Shown: positions 19,365-27,995 of the stretch, in pieces
How the letters are laid out: every line of letters begins with the position of its first letter
Position numbering within the stretch: position 1 is the stretch's first letter
Assembly: GCA_051252515.1 (NCBI GenBank)
Contig: JBPOFS010000003.1
Location: forward strand, 186,001-250,000
Direction of reading: 5' to 3'
DNA: 64,000 bases
Source: UBA5078 sp051252515
Lineage (GTDB): Bacteria; Pseudomonadota; Gammaproteobacteria; Pseudomonadales; Pseudohongiellaceae
The notes under the pieces: model-generated
Databases searched by the model: none
The model's input: only the letters and a program-made list of their open reading frames with translations
Told to the model about the DNA's origin: nothing
Made by a program: the position numbers and the translations under genes

Positions 19365-20504
19365 TTAGGACTGTGCCGTAGTTGTATCGCTATTAACGCT
19401 AGCGTCGTTGCCCTGCGAGGAGGTGTGTTGCGTCGGATTATTCAACACCCGCACATTCATACCAGGCCTTAGCTGTGCCATACCCTCTGTTACTACTCTA
19501 TCCCCTACTTGCAAACCACCAAGCACTTCGACTTTCCCCGGCTGACGTCTTCCGATCAGCACTTCTACTTGTCTAACCACATCTTCATCGTCGACTACAA
19601 AAGCGTACTGTCGACCACCACTAGGCACTAACACTGACTCATCAACAACCACAGAATCTGACTCGTTTAAGGCTAGTGAGACTGTGAGCAACATCCCAGG
19701 ACGCAAGACTCCACTTCGATTGTCAATGTGCGCACGTACTTGTACTGAACGGGTCACAGGGTCAATCCGAGAACCAATAACCTGTACGACGCCTTCGAAT
19801 GCGTGATCCGGATAAACAATACTTTGAGCGCTCAGTAGTTGCCCTATCTTAAGCTGAGCCAAATACACTTCGGCAATAGTGAAATCCAATTTGATGATGG
19901 AGATATCATCCAGGGTAGTGATTACTGTATTGGGGGTAACAAGTGAACCATCGCTGACATTACGAAACCCAAGCATGCCCGAAAATGGAGCTCGGATAAG
20001 ATAGTTGTCCATAGCGACAGCTACCCCTTCCAATCGCGCTTGCGCAGTTTCGGCTCGAGTACGAGCGGCATCTAGGTCGGTTCCGGAAATAAGATTATCC
20101 GCCAACAAGCTTTGTAGGCGCTCATACTGGCGCTGAGCCTCATCGGCAGTAGATTGCGCCTCGGCTAGACGAGTCGCTTCAGAAGAGCTAGTGAGCTCGA
20201 CGAGTATTTCGCCTTTTTCAACCATCCCACCTTCTTCAAAGGTGATACGGCTTATGGTGTCAGAGATTTTTGGCGTTAGATTTACTGATTCGTTGGCCCC
20301 AGCCGTTCCCACGGACTCGACTCGATCAACAAATACTTCACGGCTTACCGTCGTAACCCTAACTGCAGTGGCGCCGCCCCCAGCACCTCGTGCACCGGCC
20401 ACAACATTATTATTTTGCTGCACTTTACTAACAACGGCATATCCTAAACCGAGGACGGCAATTGAAAAAAGGATCGCAATGGGGTGTCGAAGCAAAAATC
20501 GCAA
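19365..20504 (-). CDS. RND efflux periplasmic adaptor subunit (MFP)
   Basis: Membrane-fusion protein connecting the RND permease to an outer-membrane channel. N-terminal membrane anchor (HPIAILFSIAVLGLGYAVV), then lipoyl half-motifs (EEGGMVEKGEILVEL and RAPFSGMLGFRNVSDGSLV) flanking a coiled-coil hairpin (TSSSEATRLAEAQSTADEAQRQYERLQSLL). I start at a TTG (LRFLLRHP) because AGGGAGA lies 6 bases upstream. A GTG at 20552 in the same frame would add 16 residues but has no comparable site. First gene of the efflux operon. Confidence 0.9.
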   Translation of the reverse strand: MRFLLRHPIAILFSIAVLGLGYAVVSKVQQNNNVVAGARGAGGGATAVRVTTVSREVFVDRVESVGTAGANESVNLTPKISDTISRITFEEGGMVEKGEILVELTSSSEATRLAEAQSTADEAQRQYERLQSLLADNLISGTDLDAARTRAETAQARLEGVAVAMDNYLIRAPFSGMLGFRNVSDGSLVTPNTVITTLDDISIIKLDFTIAEVYLAQLKIGQLLSAQSIVYPDHAFEGVVQVIGSRIDPVTRSVQVRAHIDNRSGVLRPGMLLTVSLALNESDSVVVDESVLVPSGGRQYAFVVDDEDVVRQVEVLIGRRQPGKVEVLGGLQVGDRVVTEGMAQLRPGMNVRVLNNPTQHTSSQGNDASVNSDTTTAQS

Positions 20505-20609
20505 TTTATATCTCCCTGAAAGGATTGAGGAAACCTCAATAACAACCACCACTATTAGCTTTAGGATGGCATAGTGTTCTTAGTCACTTTGCCATAGGCA
20601 CATGACAGT

Positions 20610-20659
20610 TTTAGAGCTACTAATAACGTACATCTTTAGAGCTACTAATAACGTACATC
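20610..20659. repeat. 25-bp perfect tandem duplication
   Basis: Two adjacent identical 25-base units (20610-20634 and 20635-20659), each beginning TTTAGAGCTAC and ending ACGTACATC. A degenerate partial echo (CGTTATAACTACGTAGCT) follows. It lies about 110 bases upstream of the efflux operon start and about 100 bases downstream of selO. Could be a double operator or a replication-slippage product. Confidence 0.9.
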
Positions 20660-20755
20660 GTTATAACTACGTAGCTCAGGGTGTTTTCCGTCGCAATAAA
20701 GGCAAAAATACTTTAATTAGAGTGAGGCACTTCAATACTTCCACAAACTTAGTGT

Positions 20756-22372
20756 TTAAGAGCTACAAGAGAGCATCGAACAACCAGCGCGACTACGTGC
20801 CCAATCTGGACGCTTATCTGCGAATCTCGCAAAGCGCGAGTCTTCTACATACGGGTTGCGAATCGCCTCTTCTAACGCCTGCAACAGGCTAAAATCTCCG
20901 GTATTGGCCAGATCGATCGCTTCCTGAGCTAGGTAATTGCGCAGCACATAACAAGGGTTAACGCCTCGCATCTGTGTACGACGCTGATCAGGGTCTTGCT
21001 GCTGTGCCGCAATGAGTTGACCGAGTTGTTCTCCCCATTCATTCATTCTAGCGATAGTCTCTGCTTCTAAGGTCTCACTAGCGTAAAAGGCAGGAGCTAT
21101 AACCTCAGTTAATACTTGGCCAGGCCGGTAGTCACACAATAATCGATAGAACAGAGTCATATCGGTTTCATGCAATTGCAAGACAGCATCAAGCTCTACT
21201 AAAAAGGCGTCTGCGGACTCATCATTTGCAAGGCTCACACCGAGCTTACGCCCCATCATGGTTTTCCATTCGCGCTCATAATAATGAGCATAATCCGTCA
21301 AAATTTCTTGAAGGGCTGTGCTATCGTCGATCACCGTCAGCAACGCGTTCGCCAATTGGTATAAATTCCATTGCCCAATCGCCGCTTGTTGCCCGAACCT
21401 GTAACGACGCATTTCGGCATCCGTGGTATTAGGCGTCCAATCCGGATCGTAATGATCCAGCCATCCATAGGGACCATAATCAATCGTCAGCCCTAAAATC
21501 GACATATTGTCAGTATTCATCACGCCATGAACAAAACCAACCCGTTGCCAATGCACTAACATATCAGCCGTTAGACGGCACACTTCTTTAAACCATCGTA
21601 AATATAGACCGTTCTCTTGCTCCCCCCCTCTGGGAGTTTGCTCCAACAAATACGCAAAATCGGTTTCAATAGTATGGTCCATCAACTCTTTTAGTAATTC
21701 GGTTTCGCCGCGATAGGCGCATAACTGGAAATGACCAAATCTGGTAAAACTCGGTGCGACACGGCACACCACAGCCCCAAGCTCTTTTTGCGGATTACCA
21801 TCGTAAAACATGTCACGCACTACCTTGTCACCCGTAAGCACTAGACTCAGCGCTCTGGTGGTAGGAACTCCTAGATAATGCATTGCTTCACTGCACAGGT
21901 ACTCGCGCACAGACGATCGCAGCACAGCGCGTCCATCAGCGCCCCTAGAATAAGGAGTAGGCCCGGCCCCTTTCAATTGCAGGTTGAGCATTGTGCCGTC
22001 TTGACCAGGAAGCTCACCAAGATTAATTGCACGACCATCCCCAAGCTGACCGGCCCAGTTCCCAAATTGATGCCCTCCGTAACGACTCGCGAAGGGTTCT
22101 GTGCCTGGGAACAAACAATTACCTGACATCAATTGAGAAAAACGAGCACTAGTGCAAAATGACTCATCAAAACCTAGACTACTGGCGACATCGCGCGACC
22201 ATAAAACAAGCTGAGGCTCAGCCACTGGGGTTGGCATCGTAATCGAATACAAAGCGTCATTAACCTGCCGCATTCCAAGCCCTTGGATTGGGTCTTTGGG
22301 CATGGCAAGGCTAAAACGAGATTGCATAATCGGCAACTCAGACAAGTTTTCATCAAAAGGTGATTGGGACAT
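20756..22372 (-). CDS. selO: protein adenylyltransferase SelO (YdiU)
   Basis: Pseudokinase-fold enzyme that transfers AMP to protein hydroxyls, linked to oxidative-stress responses. Seen: nucleotide-binding LKGAGPTPYSRGADGRAVLRSS, the catalytic region HGVMNTDNMSILGLTIDYGPYGWLD, and a C-terminus ending CSS, where the cysteine occupies the selenocysteine position of eukaryotic SelO. I start at the ATG giving MSQSPFDEN (GGAG 8 bases upstream) rather than a GTG six codons earlier. Same strand as the efflux operon, 250 bases upstream of it. Confidence 0.93.
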   Translation of the reverse strand: MSQSPFDENLSELPIMQSRFSLAMPKDPIQGLGMRQVNDALYSITMPTPVAEPQLVLWSRDVASSLGFDESFCTSARFSQLMSGNCLFPGTEPFASRYGGHQFGNWAGQLGDGRAINLGELPGQDGTMLNLQLKGAGPTPYSRGADGRAVLRSSVREYLCSEAMHYLGVPTTRALSLVLTGDKVVRDMFYDGNPQKELGAVVCRVAPSFTRFGHFQLCAYRGETELLKELMDHTIETDFAYLLEQTPRGGEQENGLYLRWFKEVCRLTADMLVHWQRVGFVHGVMNTDNMSILGLTIDYGPYGWLDHYDPDWTPNTTDAEMRRYRFGQQAAIGQWNLYQLANALLTVIDDSTALQEILTDYAHYYEREWKTMMGRKLGVSLANDESADAFLVELDAVLQLHETDMTLFYRLLCDYRPGQVLTEVIAPAFYASETLEAETIARMNEWGEQLGQLIAAQQQDPDQRRTQMRGVNPCYVLRNYLAQEAIDLANTGDFSLLQALEEAIRNPYVEDSRFARFADKRPDWARSRAGCSMLSCSS

Positions 22373-22623
22373 AAAGACTGCTCCGGACACTAGGAGTACA
22401 AGTTTAACACACCGCCTAATAACACTAGATAATATGCCCCAGCCGAGGCCATGATCACGGTGATACTGAATAGGTGGCTGCTTTATAAAACTGGAAGAAA
22501 ACCGAGGATGTTCGCCAATAAATACAGGGCGAATTTATTCAATGCACTATCATTTATCCAGGTCGAGAGCTGATTCAATACACTGCCTAGAAGGTATTAT
22601 TATTGTTATAGCGCAAATCGAGT

Positions 22624-23850
22624 TTAAACAGTTGAGGCTTTAGGATTGCTATTGTTAAGAATGCTTAAGATAGCTTTCTCGGCCACTGGTCTTGAAAAAT
22701 AAAAGCCCTGCGCCGTGTCACAGTTTAATTCGCTTAACAAATTGGCTTCTTCGATTTCTTCGACACCTTCGGCAATAATATCGATTTCTAAGTTTTCGCT
22801 AATAGTCACAATCGACTTAATCAGCCCTAATACCGATTTATTACTACGCATGTCGCGTACAAAGCTACGATCGATCTTGAGTGTATCGATAGGATAGCTA
22901 TGCAAATAACTTAGTGACGAATAACCTGTACCGAAATCATCTATGACAACGCTCACCCCTAAATCACGACAGCGATCTAGTGTCATCTTCATATCGGTAG
23001 GTTTCTTTAAAAGTAATCGTTCTGTGATTTCAATATGAATACGCTTAGGGTCCGTGTTTGAATCTACAAGGATCTCATTAAACTTTTCAATAAAATTACT
23101 TTCTTCAAAATCAGTGGCTGACAAATTGACGCTAACATACAACGCTTTTAAATCAGGACGAACAGCGTCTAGCCGGCCAAGCATCGCGCACACTTCACGC
23201 AGGGCCCATCGGCTTGCCTCAATGATCAAACCACTGTCTTCGGCTAAAGGGATGAACTCATCAGGCGGTACGATTCCTCGCACAGGGTGTTGCCAGCGCA
23301 TAAGCGCTTCCATACCCAGTACACGACCAGTGCTTATTGAATAGATTGGCTGGTAATGTAGGAATAATTGACCAGTAGCGATGGCAACTTTAAATTCGTT
23401 TGCGAGCTTAATCGACTCGACCACGTTAATTTGTTCGGCATATTCGCGCTCAGAGTCTTCTGGCGAAGGGCCATCACAACTTTCGAGAGAGAGTGTTTCA
23501 GAGCGGCGCAGAATATCGCGGTAACGCATTAATATCACTTGCGAAATGAGGCGCACAATGGGGTCAGCCCCTTTAACACTGCGAGCAAAATCTTCTTTAG
23601 TGATCTCTAATAGAGTGCAAGGCTCAAGAGCTTGTATCGTGGCACTACGCGGTTGGTTGTCGACAATGGCCATTTCTCCGATGATGCTGCCCGGGCCACG
23701 AGTGCCCATATCCAACATTTTCCCATCAGATTTTTCGAGTACGATTTTGACACGCCCTTCTTGTATGAAATAGGCGCAAGCCCCAAGATCTCCTTGAGAC
23801 ATAATTACTTCACCGGCTTTAAATAGCTTCTCAGCCTTCGGTGTATCCAT
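22624..23850 (-). CDS. cyclic nucleotide-binding domain + EAL phosphodiesterase
   Basis: Predicted c-di-GMP phosphodiesterase controlled by a CRP-like sensor domain. Residues about 8-120 are a cNMP-binding fold with the phosphate-binding cassette GEMAIVDNQPRSAT. Residues about 150-400 form an EAL domain with EALMRW, VNLSATDF, IEITE, IDDFGTGYSSL, LKIDRSF, AEGVE and QGFYFSRP, so all usual metal and catalytic positions are present. There is no GGDEF domain or membrane segment. It should be a soluble enzyme that links cAMP or cGMP (or another effector) to c-di-GMP breakdown. The coupling is inference. Confidence 0.88.
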   Translation of the reverse strand: MDTPKAEKLFKAGEVIMSQGDLGACAYFIQEGRVKIVLEKSDGKMLDMGTRGPGSIIGEMAIVDNQPRSATIQALEPCTLLEITKEDFARSVKGADPIVRLISQVILMRYRDILRRSETLSLESCDGPSPEDSEREYAEQINVVESIKLANEFKVAIATGQLFLHYQPIYSISTGRVLGMEALMRWQHPVRGIVPPDEFIPLAEDSGLIIEASRWALREVCAMLGRLDAVRPDLKALYVSVNLSATDFEESNFIEKFNEILVDSNTDPKRIHIEITERLLLKKPTDMKMTLDRCRDLGVSVVIDDFGTGYSSLSYLHSYPIDTLKIDRSFVRDMRSNKSVLGLIKSIVTISENLEIDIIAEGVEEIEEANLLSELNCDTAQGFYFSRPVAEKAILSILNNSNPKASTV

Positions 23851-23963
23851 ACATTAGCCTACTATACTCACAATGGCAGGAATTAAGGCACAAGCTGTTG
23901 CCGGCACAACCAAACGAGCCCCATCATAAAGGAAAGGTACAGCGATTGAAACAAGCAGACCGA

Positions 23964-24986
23964 TCAGAAATAAGCCGTTGAATACGCATCAAAAGCTTTG
24001 ATTATCGTCGCTACATCTTGCGTCGAAATATCCAAATGCGTCACTAAGCGTAATCGGTCAGACGAACTAATCTTTACTTTGAACTGTAAGAGTGTGTCTT
24101 GTAATTTATTGGCGTCTAATTCGGAGCCTTGTACAAATACCATATTGCTGTGCACTGGCTCTACGACGAAGCCAAGTTCGGACAAACCCTGGGCAATGAG
24201 CCGCGCATTATTATGATCATCGGCTAAACGAGCAATATTATGCTCTAACGCGTACAGACCACCGGCCGCAAGAATCCCTGCTTGACGCATCCCACCCCCA
24301 GTAATTTTGCGCCAACGATGCGCCATGCCGATAAAGTCTTTACTCCCAAGCAAAACGGAACCGATCGGAGCGCCCAAACCTTTCGAAAGGCAAATAGACG
24401 CACTATTAAAACCCTGGAGTAATTCAGCAATACTAACGTTAGTTGCGACAGATGCGTTAAATGCTCTAGCGCCATCCATATGCAACGCGAGCTTGTTGTC
24501 CTGACAAAACTGCCCGGCAGTCTTGAGATAGTCCAAGCTCAACACTTTTCCTTGCATTGTGTTTTCCAATGCCAGCAAACGAGTATTAGCAAAATGATGA
24601 TCCGCAGGTTTGATTGCCGCCTTTACTTGCCTTAGATCAAGCTCGCCCGCCGCATTGAAGTCTAACGGTTGAGGTTGGATTGCTCCCAGTACGGCGGCCC
24701 CTCCTCCCTCATATTTATAAGTGTGAGCTTGCTGCCCTACAATATATTCATCACCACGCGCACAATGAGTCATCAAGGCCACTAAGTTTGCCTGCGTGCC
24801 GGAGGGCATGAACAACCCTCTTTCCATGCCGGTCATTTCCGCTAACACGGCCTCCAAGCGGTTGACGGTCGGATCCTCTCCGTAAACGTCATCACCCACC
24901 TTGGCCGCGAGCATCTCTTTGCGCATCCCATTCGATGGCTCAGTGACAGTATCACTGCGCAAATCGATTATTCCTTCACTATTCAC
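23964..24986 (-). CDS. ltaE: low-specificity L-threonine aldolase
   Basis: PLP enzyme cleaving L-threonine/allo-threonine to glycine and acetaldehyde. Begins IDLRSDTVTEPSNGMRKEML; the PLP lysine is in CLSKGLGAPIGSVLLGS near residue 204, and HMDGARAFNA supplies the cofactor aspartate. 340 aa, full length. The GTG start is supported by AAGGAG 5 bases upstream. The gene follows the MazG-type gene by 54 bases on the same strand. Confidence 0.93.
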   Translation of the reverse strand: MNSEGIIDLRSDTVTEPSNGMRKEMLAAKVGDDVYGEDPTVNRLEAVLAEMTGMERGLFMPSGTQANLVALMTHCARGDEYIVGQQAHTYKYEGGGAAVLGAIQPQPLDFNAAGELDLRQVKAAIKPADHHFANTRLLALENTMQGKVLSLDYLKTAGQFCQDNKLALHMDGARAFNASVATNVSIAELLQGFNSASICLSKGLGAPIGSVLLGSKDFIGMAHRWRKITGGGMRQAGILAAGGLYALEHNIARLADDHNNARLIAQGLSELGFVVEPVHSNMVFVQGSELDANKLQDTLLQFKVKISSSDRLRLVTHLDISTQDVATIIKAFDAYSTAYF

Positions 24987-25040
24987 TGCGACTCCTTGGA
25001 GTGACTCTCAAGAGTTGAAATCTCCGGCATAGTTTCTTGC

Positions 25041-25388
25041 TCAATATTGATCATACTTCTTAGCACTTCCTCGCACTTTATCGGCGGGATACTTTTCAGC
25101 GTTCTCTTGCATCTTGATGCTTACCGTTTTCAAGATGTCGATACTCAACACATCCGCTAGGCGCACTAGATACACTTGTACATCTGCAATCTCTTTTGCG
25201 ACCTTTGCCAAGGTATCAGAATCCAAATTACGTGATTGCTCCTCGCTTAGCCATTGAAAGTGCTCCATCAACTCTGCAACCTCGACACTTAACGCCATAG
25301 TGAGGTTTTTGGGAGAATGGAATTGGTCCCAGTCTCGCTCTAGAGCGAACTTAGCAACATGTTGTCCTAATTCACCTAAATCCTTCAT
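25041..25388 (-). CDS. MazG-like nucleotide pyrophosphohydrolase (dCTPase-like)
   Basis: All-alpha NTP pyrophosphatase that probably removes non-canonical or excess nucleotides. Metal-binding pattern EVAELMEHFQW ... KEIADVQVYLVRLADVL, which resembles the DCTPP1/RS21-C6 group. 115 residues from the ATG at 25388 (AGGAG about 10 bases upstream); a TTG three codons earlier is possible. Substrate not determinable. Likely co-transcribed with ltaE. Confidence 0.85.
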   Translation of the reverse strand: MKDLGELGQHVAKFALERDWDQFHSPKNLTMALSVEVAELMEHFQWLSEEQSRNLDSDTLAKVAKEIADVQVYLVRLADVLSIDILKTVSIKMQENAEKYPADKVRGSAKKYDQY

Positions 25389-25622
25389 TCCCAACAAACT
25401 CCTTTTTTACATCACGCTCTCAAATATCGAGCATTTGTTCCACCCCTGTTATCAAGGGCAGTTATCACTAATTGTAATTTTGCGATTTATTCGAGCACGA
25501 GCTTGAAATAAAAAGTGTCAGTTGCCGCCCTTATTGTTAGCATCTTACTTACTGATTGAATTAGCAAAATTAGTGCATTATTCTGTTCATCCATTTTCGT
25601 AATCGAGGGAGAGTTCTCCGCC

Positions 25623-26708
25623 GTGTCAAATTATAATAAAACCATCAAGTCTGCATTTATAGGCATCACTGCAGCAGCAGCCATATTTCCTTTAATGAGT
25701 CTCGCACAGTCTACAGCTGATATGGAGCCTGTGAATTCTCTACCTAACCCTTACCAGACTATAGAAGGCTACGCCAAGATGCCTGCCGGTCGTGAGTGGG
25801 GTTCTACCAGTTCCGTCGATATCGATCCTGATGGCGTAAGCATTTGGGTTGGTGAGCGCTGTGGCGGAAACGTCGGCGCTTGCGTGACTAGCGGTGATGA
25901 CCCCGTTATGAAATTCGACGCTAATGGCAATATTGTCAAAAGCTTCGGTGCCGGCCTAGTCATGTGGCCACACGGTATCCACGTTGACTTCGAAGGCAAC
26001 GTTTGGATTGCTGATGGCCGCGACAACCTTGACCGCGAAGGTAATGTCATCGGTGGCGGTGAGTTAAAAGGACACCAAGTTCTTAAATTCAGCCCAGACG
26101 GTGAGTTGCTAATGACTCTTGGTGAGCCTGGCGGCGCACGCGCTCCTGGTTACCTGTTTCAGCCTAATGATGTCTACGTAGCGCCAAATGGCGACATCTT
26201 CGTAGGTGAAGGCCATGCAAATGGTGAAGGCTCTACAGCTCGTATGTTGAAGTTCAACAAAGACGGCGAGTTTATCAAGGCATGGGGCCAGCTTGGCACA
26301 GGTCCTGATGATTTCATGCAGCCACATTCATTAGCGATGGATTCACAAGGTCGTTTGTTCGTTGCTGACCGTAGCAACAACCGCATCGTGATCTTCGATC
26401 AAGACGGCAACCGTCTAGATACTTGGTATCAATTCAGCCGTAACAGTGGCATCTATATCGACAAGAACGATATTTTGTACGCTGCGGACTCTGAGTCTGG
26501 TTCAATCAACCCTGATCACGGTCATTGGTTGCGCGGTATTCGTGTAGGCAGCGCTGTAACAGGCGAAGTCACTGCGTTTATCCCAGATCCACAGCCTGAT
26601 TGTCGTGGTACTTGTACTGCAGAAGGCGTTGTTGCTGATAGCAATGGTGTGATCTACGGCGCTGAAGTGGGCCCAGTAGGCGGCATTAAGCGTTACGTTA
26701 AGAATTAA
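25623..26708 (+). CDS. secreted NHL-repeat beta-propeller protein
   Basis: A 361-residue exported protein with a signal peptide (about 1-29, cleavage after SLAQ-S region) and repeated NHL blades such as WPHGIHVDFEGNVWIADG, QPNDVYVAPNGDIFVGEG, QPHSLAMDSQGRLFVADRSNNRI and DKNDILYAADSESG. The layout resembles the propeller of peptidyl-alpha-hydroxyglycine alpha-amidating lyases, but enzymatic activity cannot be concluded. Four cysteines occur as CGGNVGAC and CRGTC, possibly disulfides. GTG start with GGGAGAG upstream. Isolated on the plus strand and followed by a strong terminator, so probably monocistronic. Confidence 0.82.
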   Translation: MSNYNKTIKSAFIGITAAAAIFPLMSLAQSTADMEPVNSLPNPYQTIEGYAKMPAGREWGSTSSVDIDPDGVSIWVGERCGGNVGACVTSGDDPVMKFDANGNIVKSFGAGLVMWPHGIHVDFEGNVWIADGRDNLDREGNVIGGGELKGHQVLKFSPDGELLMTLGEPGGARAPGYLFQPNDVYVAPNGDIFVGEGHANGEGSTARMLKFNKDGEFIKAWGQLGTGPDDFMQPHSLAMDSQGRLFVADRSNNRIVIFDQDGNRLDTWYQFSRNSGIYIDKNDILYAADSESGSINPDHGHWLRGIRVGSAVTGEVTAFIPDPQPDCRGTCTAEGVVADSNGVIYGAEVGPVGGIKRYVKN

Positions 26709-26725
26709 GCACTTCGGTGTTTAGG

Positions 26726-26755
26726 AAAAAGGCGCCCTTGTGGCGTCTTTTTTTT
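26726..26755 (+). terminator. intrinsic terminator of the NHL gene
   Basis: An A-rich stem (AAAAAGGCGCC with GGCGTCTTTTT, one G-T pair) and a run of T residues, starting 18 bases after the stop codon. Confidence 0.85.
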
Positions 26756-26813
26756 GCTTGAATTTTAGGTCTACTGGGATTGAGGACTTTGGGAGACACC
26801 CTGTAGGCCGCCA

Positions 26814-26923
26814 TCACAGAGGCAACATGCATTCTGGGCACGCCAAAAAGCGCACGTCCCTGTGCAGGCTCAGCGAGCGCCGTCCTGGCGCTCGATGGCC
26901 CCGAATGCATGTTGCCTCTGTGA
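26814..26923 (+). repeat. structured repeat, copy 1 (three-way-junction type)
   Basis: A perfect 21-bp outer inverted repeat (26814-26834 with 26903-26923) encloses two small hairpins: GCAC-GTCCCT-GTGC at 26852-26865 and CGAGCGCC-GTCCT-GGCGCTCG at 26874-26894. The inner segment, including ACGCCAAAAAGCGCAC and TGTGCAGGCTCA, recurs inverted at 27650-27720 in copy 2, while the outer arms do not match. No protein-coding sense is apparent. Confidence 0.85.
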
Positions 26924-27032
26924 AGGCTTGGATTGAGGTAAATTATTAGTGTTGAAACTTATTTAAGGGCGAATCTAGTATCATTAGTTCCTGATTGGAT
27001 TAGATCGTTTAGTGATATTACAGAGGTAACCG

Positions 27033-27599
27033 ATGGATGAGTTCAAACCCACAGCTTTAACTGCCGAGTCTAGAAAACCTTGGAAGCTTGAAGCTAATTA
27101 TGCGAATTGGATCGATAGCGATACAGGGTATAACTGCATCATTTTTCGAGAAGAGCACGACGCATTGTGCGCGTTTGTCTGCATTGAGCGCCCCCACCCT
27201 TTCTACGGACGTAATACTGACGGACAAAGCGGTAAGAACACGCCTATCGCCAAAGATGAAAGTGCCGCCTTAGCGAGCTTTCGTGCAATCGAAGTCCATG
27301 GAGGGATAAGCTATTGTGAACCCTTCTTGTACCACACGAATACCACAAGCGTGGTGAGCATCTCATCATGGTGGATAGGCTTCAATTGTTCACACTCATC
27401 AGATTACGTGCCGAGCTACCTAGAGATTATCGACCTCGTCCCGCCAGACGACGATCTGACTGCCACAGACATCGAAGAGTTAAGACAGTCTATTCTCAAC
27501 AACGATACCCCTGAGTCGGCCTACAGAACCTTCAGCTACGTCGAAGAGCAATGCCGATTACTAGCCAAACAACTAAAAGCCAACGAACAACCCTTCTAA
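27033..27599 (+). CDS. hypothetical protein with WWIGFNCSHSSD motif
   Basis: 188 residues, no signal peptide or membrane segment. The motif SWWIGFNCSHSSDYVP (about 112-127) and the tail YRTFSYVEEQCRLLAKQL resemble a family of uncharacterised phage and bacterial proteins with a WWxGFDCxHxxD core that I recognise but cannot name. Good Shine-Dalgarno (AGAGG) 5-6 bases before the ATG. The gene stands alone between two inverted copies of a structured repeat and beside tRNA-Pro, which suggests acquisition as a unit (inference). Function unknown. Confidence 0.7.
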   Translation: MDEFKPTALTAESRKPWKLEANYANWIDSDTGYNCIIFREEHDALCAFVCIERPHPFYGRNTDGQSGKNTPIAKDESAALASFRAIEVHGGISYCEPFLYHTNTTSVVSISSWWIGFNCSHSSDYVPSYLEIIDLVPPDDDLTATDIEELRQSILNNDTPESAYRTFSYVEEQCRLLAKQLKANEQPF

Positions 27600-27623
27600 G
27601 CCAGACTTGACCACCGCACTGAA

Positions 27624-27746
27624 GTGATGCGCAGCGAGGGTGTGCTGTACGAGAGCATCGGCCGCCAAGGATGGCGGACGTTGAGCCTGCACAAGGATGT
27701 GCGCTTTTTGGCGTCTCTCCTACAGCACACCCTTGCTGCGCATCAC
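27624..27746 (-). repeat. structured repeat, copy 2 (inverted relative to copy 1)
   Basis: A 26-bp outer inverted repeat (27624-27649 with 27721-27746, one G-T position) encloses, on the minus strand, ACGCCAAAAAGCGCAC, hairpin GCAC-ATCCTT-GTGC, CAGGCTCAACG and hairpin CCGCC-ATCCTT-GGCGG. The inner part matches copy 1 closely. The outer arms are unrelated in sequence to those of copy 1 yet self-complementary. It starts 25 bases after the hypothetical gene. Confidence 0.85.
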
Positions 27747-27777
27747 GCACAACAGCGAACTCAACAAAATCCAGACG

Positions 27778-27806
27778 GAAAAAAAGGGCATCCAATAGGA
27801 CACCCT
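27778..27806 (-). terminator. intrinsic terminator after tRNA-Pro
   Basis: On the minus strand AGGGTGTCC pairs with GGATGCCCT (two wobble pairs) followed by seven T residues, 11 bases past the tRNA 3' end. Confidence 0.7.
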
Positions 27807-27816
27807 TCTTTTATTT

Positions 27817-27893
27817 TGGTCGGGACAGCAGGATTTGAACCTACGACCCCTACACCCCCAGTGTAGTGCGCTACCAGGCTGCGCTATGCCCCG
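27817..27893 (-). tRNA. tRNA-Pro (GGG anticodon)
   Basis: 77 nt on the minus strand beginning CGGGGCATAGCGCAGCC. The anticodon loop CTGGGGG lies in a CTACA/TGTAG stem; T arm GTAGGTTCAAATCCTGC; encoded CCA. The acceptor pairs CGGGGCA with TGTCCCG (one wobble). Reads CCC/CCU proline codons. Confidence 0.95.
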
Positions 27894-27995
27894 AATTTAA
27901 TGATATAGATAGAGTTCTTCTGAAGTGGATCTGAAGTAAATCTTTATATCGATGTCTGGTCTGTCGTTTTCTGCGGCGGCAATTCTACCGCATTT

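Noticed and set aside
20610..20659. CRISPR repeat unit
   Set aside because: Only two copies, directly abutting without spacers, and no cas genes in the window.
26698..26949. Short ORFs on both strands across the structured repeat
   Set aside because: They arise from the long inverted repeat itself and have no ribosome site or homology.
26814..27746. Integron cassette with attC sites
   Set aside because: The two repeats are in inverted, not direct, orientation; no RYYYAAC/GTTRRRY core pairs or integrase gene are present.
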